DNA of 47,960 nt from assembly GCA_944323195.1 (NCBI GenBank), contig CALURR010000011.1:1-47960 (forward strand), read 5' to 3'. A program made the translations under genes and the position numbers. The DNA comes from Candidatus Gastranaerophilales bacterium (GTDB lineage Bacteria > Cyanobacteriota > Vampirovibrionia > Gastranaerophilales > Gastranaerophilaceae). Numbering within the stretch: position 1 is the first letter of the stretch; the number at the start of each line of letters is the position of its first letter. Of the stretch, positions 42,607-47,960 are shown piece by piece. A model generated the notes under the pieces. It was not told where the DNA came from. It did not search any database and saw only the letters and a list, made by a program, of their open reading frames with translations.

Positions 42607-44577
42607 TTGTTTTTATTAAGATTAACAGTAATTATATTTTTTATAATTATTTCTTTTGCGCAAACTGCATTTTGCGCAAACTCTTTTCGTGTTAAAGATT
42701 TAATAATAGATAATTCAGATAGAATAATTTTTATAAGCGGCGAAGGCAATTTCCAGCGTCCAAAAGAGGCTGTCTATGTGCCTATTCCATCCACTACCCA
42801 AAACACTAATTCAATTAATTTAATAACCAATATAACAACTTTTACAATAACAAGCCCATATAGATATGTTATTGACATTCCCAATGCAATCTTAGACGGC
42901 GCATCTCGAACATATGAACTAAAAAATTCCTCCATTATTAAAAATATTCAAGTAGCGCAATTTTCCTCTAATCCTGATATTGTAAGAATTGTTTTCACTG
43001 TCAACAAATCTTCTGATTTAACAAAATTCAAAACCTATACAAACGGCAAAAATATTTTAGTTAAATATAATTCCTCTGTTATTGATAATTCAATTAAATA
43101 TAAATTCTACACCCCATCAGGCGATATGGATAAATCAATTAAAGCACAAAACACAGGCGCCACGATAACCTATAACAATAACAACAATACTCTTGATATA
43201 ATCCCAAGAATGCAGACAAAATATTATCTGAGCAAAGTCAGCCAAAATTCAGACGGATTAATTTTAAGAGGCTTGGGTTCAATATCTTTCCAAAAAGCAA
43301 CTTATAGCTCGGACAACAGGCAAGCAACTTTGATTTTAGATAATTCAACTCTGGCTTCAAAACTTCAAAATAAAACCTACAATATTCCAAGCAGCCAAAA
43401 AGGTGAAAAAGCATATTTAACAATAAACGCATATACAGATAAAAAAATTAAATTAACACTAAACGGAGATAATTTAAGAGATTATCGCTTTGTTGTTTCT
43501 CCTGACGGACAAAGTCTTTTTATCTCACACAGAAGCTATATAATCAACACAATATTTTCCTCTGATGCTGCAATAGTTAATTCTTACAAAATGGAAAAAA
43601 CTTCAAGCGGATATTCAATTTTCGACATTGCTTTTAATAAATCTGTCACTTATGACGTATTTGAATTGAACGACAATTTTTATATTGATATTAATAACCT
43701 TGGTGATTACAACGAACTTTTATTTAAACAAATGCTCAAAACTAGCGATATAAAAGTTCAAGCACTCAAAATATCAACAGATAAAACCCGCTTTATAATC
43801 CCAATGAAAAATTTAAATTTTGCTTATGCAAATATTGAATCAAACGCAAAATCAATCCAGTTGTGCTTTAAAGACAAACCTATAACCCCGACCAAACAAG
43901 AAAATGAAGTTTTGGTTTCATCAAACAATTCTAATGGCTCAAACATTAATGTAACTTATGTTCCAAAAGAAGATAATTCGAAAATAATGTATACCCAAAA
44001 ACCAAAGAAAACAAGCCCAACCATAAGCTCAATGAAAAAAGTTGTTCTAGACCCCGGTCATGGCGGCTCAGACAGTGGTGCTATAGGTGGCGGATTATAC
44101 GAAAAAACGCTCAATCTCGAAGTTGCAAAATTAGTAGCTGAAAAACTAACCAAGAAAAACATCTACGTTTATATGACAAGGTCAAAAGACACAACTGTAA
44201 GTCTTGAAGATAGAACAAATTATTCTAACGAAATTAACCCAGATATTTATGTCAGCATTCATACTAATTCAACTGTTCAAGAGGATTCCTATGGCGTTGA
44301 AACACACTATTACAAAGATGATAGCTATTCTTTGGCTCAATTAATCCACTCTAAATTTGCAAGCAGTAAAAACTTGAAAAAATGGGATACAAAAGACAGA
44401 GGCGTGATAAAATCTCGTTTTTATGTTATAAATCATACAGAAGCTCCCAGTATTTTAATTGAAATGGGCTTTATTTCAAATACTAAAGAAAGAGAAAAAC
44501 TTTTCACTAAAGAAAGACAAGAACAAATTGCAGATTCAATTGCAGATGGTATATTGGAGTATTTAAAAGTAAAATGA
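42607..44577 (+). CDS. N-acetylmuramoyl-L-alanine amidase with AMIN-type N-terminal region
   Basis: Cleaves the amide bond between MurNAc and the stem peptide, usually during daughter-cell separation. 656 residues. The TTG start is supported by AGAGGAAAACAA, and a signal peptide (about 1-24) follows. One clear AMIN-like repeat (about 30-145), probably with related beta domains to about 430, is followed by a linker. The Amidase_3 domain (476-656) has zinc ligands H485 (DPGHGG), E499 (LYEK) and H552 (SIHTN), and catalytic E619 (IEMGF). All active-site residues are present, so it should be active. It overlaps murI by 4 nt (ATGA). Confidence 0.93.
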   Translation: MFLLRLTVIIFFIIISFAQTAFCANSFRVKDLIIDNSDRIIFISGEGNFQRPKEAVYVPIPSTTQNTNSINLITNITTFTITSPYRYVIDIPNAILDGASRTYELKNSSIIKNIQVAQFSSNPDIVRIVFTVNKSSDLTKFKTYTNGKNILVKYNSSVIDNSIKYKFYTPSGDMDKSIKAQNTGATITYNNNNNTLDIIPRMQTKYYLSKVSQNSDGLILRGLGSISFQKATYSSDNRQATLILDNSTLASKLQNKTYNIPSSQKGEKAYLTINAYTDKKIKLTLNGDNLRDYRFVVSPDGQSLFISHRSYIINTIFSSDAAIVNSYKMEKTSSGYSIFDIAFNKSVTYDVFELNDNFYIDINNLGDYNELLFKQMLKTSDIKVQALKISTDKTRFIIPMKNLNFAYANIESNAKSIQLCFKDKPITPTKQENEVLVSSNNSNGSNINVTYVPKEDNSKIMYTQKPKKTSPTISSMKKVVLDPGHGGSDSGAIGGGLYEKTLNLEVAKLVAEKLTKKNIYVYMTRSKDTTVSLEDRTNYSNEINPDIYVSIHTNSTVQEDSYGVETHYYKDDSYSLAQLIHSKFASSKNLKKWDTKDRGVIKSRFYVINHTEAPSILIEMGFISNTKEREKLFTKERQEQIADSIADGILEYLKVK

Positions 44578-45350
44578 TAAATGAATATATTGGTGTCCTA
44601 GATAGCGGAGTCGGGGGTTTGAGCATATTATCAGAATTATATAAAATAATGCCTGATAAAAATTATATTTATGTTGGAGATACAAAAAATATACCCTACG
44701 GAACAAAAACACCTTCAGAAATTTATTCATACACAAAAGATATTTTAAATTATTTTCTTAAAAACAATGTTAAAAATGTTGTCATTGCTTGTAATACAAC
44801 TTCTGCTGTTGCTTATGATAAATTAAAAATCGAATTTGAAAACAAATTAAAAATTTTTCCTTTAATTCAAAGTGTTGCTTCAAATGCCATTGAAGGCTTA
44901 AAAAACGACGACACAATCGCTCTTTTAGCCACAAGAGCTACCGTCAACTCTAAAAAATACGAACAAGAAATTCACAAAATTAATCCTAAAATAAAAGTAA
45001 TATCAATTGATTGCACCGGTTTCGTTGAAATAGTTGAAAATAGACTATACAAAGAAGATAAATCAATTGAATTAATAAAATCAAAATTAGATATAGTTAA
45101 AAATAACAACGCAAAAAGAATTATCTTAGGTTGCACACATTATCCTTATTTAGTTGATATTTTTAGAAAAATTTTAGATATTGAATATTTTAACCCTGCC
45201 ATTTCGTTAGCTAAAAAAATTAAAAATGAAATTAATTTCAAAGGTAGCGGAGAAATCAAATTCTACTCTACGATAAACCCTGAAGAATTTAAAAAAAGCG
45301 CAAAAATGTTTTTTGACATTAAAGATGATGTTCAATTAATCAACTTTTAA
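44574..45350 (+). CDS. murI: Glutamate racemase
   Basis: Supplies D-glutamate for peptidoglycan. The 258 residues carry D10 and S11 in VLDSGVGG, the first catalytic cysteine C73 in ACNTTSA, and the second C187 in GCTHYPYL. The cofactor-free two-base site is complete. It is coupled to the amidase gene through ATGA, placing wall synthesis and wall cleavage on one transcript that ends at the terminator at 45427-45457. Confidence 0.96.
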   Translation: MINEYIGVLDSGVGGLSILSELYKIMPDKNYIYVGDTKNIPYGTKTPSEIYSYTKDILNYFLKNNVKNVVIACNTTSAVAYDKLKIEFENKLKIFPLIQSVASNAIEGLKNDDTIALLATRATVNSKKYEQEIHKINPKIKVISIDCTGFVEIVENRLYKEDKSIELIKSKLDIVKNNNAKRIILGCTHYPYLVDIFRKILDIEYFNPAISLAKKIKNEINFKGSGEIKFYSTINPEEFKKSAKMFFDIKDDVQLINF

Positions 45351-45373
45351 TTTTTTAAATAAAAAATACTGAA

Positions 45374-45404
45374 ACTTTTTTAGATTTTTTACGTCTAAAA
45401 AAGT
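45374..45404. other. AT-rich perfect hairpin upstream of the murI terminator
   Basis: ACTTTTTTAGA pairs perfectly with TCTAAAAAAGT (11 bp, 9-nt loop). It lies 23 nt after the murI stop and 22 nt before the G+C-rich terminator stem. It may be an mRNA 3' structure; no coding frame is present. Confidence 0.5.
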
Positions 45405-45426
45405 ATAAATGCCGTATTTGCTACTG

Positions 45427-45457
45427 GGCTCTTGTGGAGAGGCAAGAGCCTTTTTTT
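45427..45457 (+). terminator. Rho-independent terminator of the amidase-murI operon
   Basis: GGCTCTTG pairs with CAAGAGCC (8 bp, 8-nt loop), followed by seven T. It abuts the 3' end of the convergent gene but lacks a U-run in that direction. Confidence 0.9.
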
Positions 45458-46013
45458 AATCATAAATTATAGTCACACCTGTTTTAGCGCCTGTGTTTCT
45501 TGATTTATACCAATATTCACCCAAATTATTTGTATATGCGCCTTTAGATGGTGAAGAATATAAATCGGTATTAGATGTATTTGGAGCGATTTTTTTAGGA
45601 TTATCAAGCCCTAATTTCTTAAATACATCTTCATTAACAGGAACCGAATAACCTGTCATTGTTCCGTTGGCATTAACAGCGGTATTGTAAGGATAAGTAT
45701 TCAAATAAGCATTTTGATTTTTAGCCAACTGGCTTAAATAATTGTTGTATAACTTATTTCGAAGATTGTATCTGAGCCTGTTTAGAGCGTTTGATCTTCT
45801 TAAAATCCTATTATAATTTGCCTGATTTCTCCTCTGCCAAAGATACGAATTATAATTATTATTATAATTATATGTGCTGTAAGGGTTATAAACAGGACGA
45901 TATGTATTATTATAATTATAATAAGAAGGATAAGTATTTATTGCAGCTTGTGCTTCAAAGCAAGCTCCAAAAAGACATAATGCAATTGTAAAAACTGTTA
46001 AATATTTTTTCAT
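45456..46013 (-). CDS. Secreted Tyr/Asn-rich protein
   Basis: 185 residues. Signal peptide MKKYLTVFTIALCLFGACFEAQA is followed by a tract (about 24-60) made almost wholly of Tyr and Asn with Pro/Thr/Ser (e.g. YPSYYNYNNTYRPVYN). An Arg/Leu/Asn helix-like stretch (RRSNALNRLRYNLRNKLYN) and a C-terminal part with VNEDVFKKLGLDNPKKI and GEYWYKSRNTG come next. Low-complexity Tyr/Asn tracts suggest a surface or aggregating protein. No family or Shine-Dalgarno is recognised. Its stop overlaps the T-run of the murI terminator. Confidence 0.65.
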   Translation of the reverse strand: MKKYLTVFTIALCLFGACFEAQAAINTYPSYYNYNNTYRPVYNPYSTYNYNNNYNSYLWQRRNQANYNRILRRSNALNRLRYNLRNKLYNNYLSQLAKNQNAYLNTYPYNTAVNANGTMTGYSVPVNEDVFKKLGLDNPKKIAPNTSNTDLYSSPSKGAYTNNLGEYWYKSRNTGAKTGVTIIYD

Positions 46014-46193
46014 ATTAAAAGAATATTTTATTTTTTTATAAGCGACATCAGCTAAGGTGTCATTAGCTATCAGTATAAGTTTTATTATGAAGAAATATTA
46101 CAAAAAATAATGAAAAATCCCATTAAAATTAAAGTTTAAAGCTGATTTTGCCGAATAAATAAATATAAGGACAATAAAGCTAAGGAGAATAAT

Positions 46194-46925
46194 ATGGGGC
46201 TTTCTGCAAGTCAGGCAAGGTTTCTGCAATTAACAGCAAGAAGAAGCAATATTGAATATCAAGCTCAACAAATTAATTTTGAGCGTCTTCAATGGTCTGA
46301 TAAATTAGAAGCAGCCTCAACAAAATATAATGACGCCACTTCAAACAGAATTTTAACCTTTGCTTTTAATAATGGTTCAGAAATTCAAAATGTTGATGTT
46401 ACATATAACAATTACAAAAACTACATGAACCAACAAATGGATGGATTGTCAAGCGCCCAACAAAAATTATATCTTGTATCTTCCACAGGGAATAAAATGG
46501 TAGTTGGAAATGAAGAAGATATGGAAACAATGATAAGCCAATCAAATGGAAAATTCACTGCTGACGATTTTATGATAGCACCGGATTTGGATAATGTTGA
46601 AGTATTTCAAGAAGCTATAAAAAACGGCACATATTATTTCGCAACGCTTGAAGAAAGCGCCGAAACAGGCGAAGATGTATTTAACACACAAAGTTGGGAA
46701 ACAATTGGCGGTGCTGCAATTTCTGAAGTATTAAACACAGCAGATGACGCACAAGCAGAGGCGGAGTATGAACAAATACAAACCAAAATCCAAAATATTG
46801 ATAAAAAACTTGAAATGCAACTAAATCAACTCGAAACAGAAAGAAGCGCAATTCAAACTGAAATTGATAGTATTTCAAAAGTTATCGATGATAATATTGA
46901 TAAAAGTTTTAAAATATTTAGCTAA
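46194..46925 (+). CDS. Coiled-coil protein with flagellar/export-like N-terminus
   Basis: 243 residues after a strong AAGGAGAATAAT site. The opening MGLSASQARFLQLTARRSNI and the following Gln-rich stretch belong to a group of small proteins, frequent in gut bacteria as I recall, whose N-termini resemble those of flagellar axial or secreted filament proteins. No signal peptide is present. The middle (about 85-165) is acidic and mixed. The C-terminus (about 190-243) is a coiled coil (YEQIQTKIQNIDKKLEMQLN). Possible export by a type III-like route is inference only. It ends at a strong terminator. Confidence 0.65.
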   Translation: MGLSASQARFLQLTARRSNIEYQAQQINFERLQWSDKLEAASTKYNDATSNRILTFAFNNGSEIQNVDVTYNNYKNYMNQQMDGLSSAQQKLYLVSSTGNKMVVGNEEDMETMISQSNGKFTADDFMIAPDLDNVEVFQEAIKNGTYYFATLEESAETGEDVFNTQSWETIGGAAISEVLNTADDAQAEAEYEQIQTKIQNIDKKLEMQLNQLETERSAIQTEIDSISKVIDDNIDKSFKIFS

Positions 46926-46943
46926 ATAACATTTATAAACACG

Positions 46944-46980
46944 AAAAAATGAGCCCTAATTAAATTGAGGCTCATTTTTT
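46944..46980. terminator. Bidirectional rho-independent terminator
   Basis: AAAAAATGAGCC pairs with GGCTCATTTTTT (12 bp, 13-nt loop) between convergent genes, giving a T-run in both directions. Confidence 0.92.
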
Positions 46981-46995
46981 ATATAAATCTTTAAA

Positions 46996-47352
46996 CTATG
47001 CAAAATATGGTTCCCAAGCACAACCATCAATTGAATCAGCTCTATTTGAAACATCTGCTATAAGTTCACCTGTGCCATTATTTTGAGGAACACTAAAACC
47101 ATCAAAAGCTGCACCGTTAACATTTTGTGATGATTTTGGAGCTTGAGCTTGACCAACTTTTGAAGCAAATAAATTTCCATCGATATATTGTTGTGCTCTT
47201 TCAAAATCTTCAACACTTGGTTTATAGCTTGGATTTACTTGTGCAGTAGTAGAAGGCATTTGATAATAATTTTGTTGATTACTGCGTTGCACATTGTATT
47301 TGTTATAGTTTGGAGATGTTGCTTGTAAAAATTGTAAACCTTCGATTGCCAT
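46996..47352 (-). CDS. Small Gln/Asn-rich protein of unknown function
   Basis: 118 residues, MAIEGLQFLQATSPNYNKYN at the start, no signal peptide or membrane segment, rich in Gln, Asn, Ser and Tyr, ending CAWEPYFA. A TATAGT lies 5 nt before the ATG with no Shine-Dalgarno, another short-leader arrangement. It is convergent with the coiled-coil gene across a shared terminator; their similar low-complexity, leader-free character suggests related secreted or surface roles, without proof. Confidence 0.55.
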   Translation of the reverse strand: MAIEGLQFLQATSPNYNKYNVQRSNQQNYYQMPSTTAQVNPSYKPSVEDFERAQQYIDGNLFASKVGQAQAPKSSQNVNGAAFDGFSVPQNNGTGELIADVSNRADSIDGCAWEPYFA

Positions 47353-47451
47353 AATAAACTATACCTATACTAATTTCTATATATTTAAAAAGTATTTTTT
47401 TAATTAAAAATTGCGTATATTTTAAAAAATTTACATTTGTTAATATCCCTA

Positions 47452-47484
47452 AACGAGCGAACTTTAGTTCACTGGGTGAACTTA
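47452..47484. repeat. 33-nt direct repeat, copy 1
   Basis: Begins AACGAGCGAACTTTAGTTCA and ends GGGTGAACTTA. It is identical to copy 2 at 47720-47752 except for one base (T here, A there) in the small loop of the internal inverted repeat. Confidence 0.9.
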
Positions 47485-47719
47485 GTGAGCGAAGTTTGGG
47501 GCGTTGGTGTATGAAGAACCTTTTGAAGTTTGAGCTTAGTCCGACTGGACTTGGCGAAAACAAAAAAGGCATAAGGTGTGTGCCGAGAACGCCGAAGCGT
47601 TGAGCTTTGGCGTTTGAGAAACCTTACCCAATTGACGTGGAAATTTTTAATTTCCACAGGAACACTCGTGACGGCGGACCGTTGAGGTCCGGCGGACAGA
47701 ACGGATACCGTACCACATT

Positions 47720-47752
47720 AACGAGCGAACTTTAGTTCACAGGGTGAACTTA
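47720..47752. repeat. 33-nt direct repeat, copy 2
   Basis: Matches copy 1 at 32 of 33 positions, 268 nt downstream. The single difference lies in the loop of the AGTTCAC/GTGAACT hairpin, so the stem is preserved. Confidence 0.9.
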
Positions 47753-47960
47753 AAAGCGTGAGCCGGAGTGAAGCCGTTAAAAAAATGACAATGCGTGGAG
47801 CATTGGCATTTTTAGGCTGTAACTATCGATAGGCGATGCCCACAATCCCTTAGCGAACTTGTGAGCTTTAGGGATTGGAAACACCCTTGGGGTGCGTAGG
47901 ATAATCGAGGCTGTGAGGCGACTTTAGCCGAACAGAGCCGAGATACCCACAGGAGCAAAA

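Larger units (their letters stand above)
47353..47960. other. Noncoding tract: AT-rich spacer, then a hairpin-rich, G+C-richer region to the edge
   Basis: From 47353 to about 47440 the DNA is plain AT-rich spacer. From about 47440 to the right edge the base composition shifts visibly toward G+C and successive inverted repeats appear. These are AGTTCAC/GTGAACT (in both 33-nt repeats), AGTCC/GGACT (47538-47551), AACGCC-ga-AGC/GCT-tt-GGCGTT (47588-47614), GTGGAAATT/AATTTCCAC (47637-47657), CGGACC/GGTCCG (47675-47691), CAATCCCT/AGGGATTG (47843-47877) and CACCC/GGGTG (47882-47894). No gene with a ribosome binding site is visible. It could be a structured RNA, a BIME-like repeat cluster or decayed coding DNA; it continues past the window. 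Confidence 0.6.

Noticed and set aside
46050-46068. Inverted repeat AGCTAA/TTAGCT upstream of the coiled-coil gene
   Set aside because: The arms are only 6 bp in AT-rich DNA, with no link to a promoter element; this is likely to arise by chance.
47303-47657. Two overlapping minus-strand open frames of 62-89 codons at the right end
   Set aside because: They run through hairpins and one 33-nt repeat copy, have no ribosome binding site and show no protein-like pattern. They are best explained as chance frames in the structured tract.
47440-47960. Possible tmRNA, RNase P RNA, SRP RNA or the start of an rRNA operon
   Set aside because: I looked for the tmRNA tRNA-like ends, the RNase P GAGGAAAGUCC core, the SRP GGAA apical loop and 16S leader motifs and saw none.

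Overview
The window looks like a chromosomal segment from an AT-rich, non-photosynthetic relative of the cyanobacteria (Gastranaerophilales / Melainabacteria / Vampirovibrionia type). This is inferred from gene content and style, not from a marker gene. The supporting signs are LL-diaminopimelate aminotransferase (DapL), the beta subunit of two-subunit glycyl-tRNA synthetase (GlyS), an AMIN-domain amidase, a TonB_C-type periplasmic domain (diderm envelope), type IV prepilin-like proteins, and FliM/FliN. Genes are tightly packed, often overlap (TAATG, ATGA) and use the standard bacterial code. No phage, insertion sequence, CRISPR array or rRNA is visible.

Layout. 1-4.5 kb (minus): the 5' part of a CHAP-domain lipoprotein gene with a Thr/Pro repeat tail that runs off the left edge, tRNA-Gly(UCC) with its terminator, dapL, and a membrane protein joining an anti-sigma-like zinc motif to a TonB_C domain. 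4.6-14 kb (plus): glyS, a GT4 glycosyltransferase, nusB, ftsY, comEC, map, and a REC-HD-GYP protein. 14-23 kb: a PHP phosphoesterase, two membrane proteins, a TPR-TPR-GGDEF operon, and four prepilin-like genes (three in a minus operon, one divergent). 23-27.6 kb (minus): pxpA-like, yvcK, panB, panC and a membrane protein in one operon. 27.8-34.8 kb: small secreted proteins, a HExxH protein, a zinc-ribbon protein, a DUF486 protein, an MFS transporter and a U32 peptidase. 34.8-38 kb (plus): fliM, fliN, a response regulator, coaD and a coiled-coil protein. 38-47.4 kb: an AMIN-like single-pass protein, era, two sugar-ABC permeases, amidase-murI, and small surface or export-type proteins. 47.4-47.96 kb: a noncoding tract, clearly richer in G+C, full of hairpins and a 33-nt direct repeat.

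How the genes work together. Much is housekeeping: translation (glyS, tRNA-Gly, map), ribosome and transcription factors (era, nusB), targeting (ftsY), CoA synthesis (panB, panC, coaD), lysine/peptidoglycan (dapL, murI, amidase, yvcK) and DNA uptake (comEC). A second theme is surface structure and signalling: pseudopilins, one c-di-GMP synthase and one HD-GYP phosphodiesterase, and a FliM-FliN-REC set lacking the usual FliM CheY-docking peptide.

The least explained items are the hairpin-rich right end, the anti-sigma/TonB_C hybrid, the FliM/FliN/REC set, the prepilins with a shared acidic C-terminal motif, a PxpA-like protein with altered signature motifs, recurrent TATAAT-N6-start (leaderless-type) promoters, and convergent genes interlocked through CTAA/TTAG stops. 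Several starts given here differ from the longest open frame because a clear ribosome binding site or family alignment favours an internal start.
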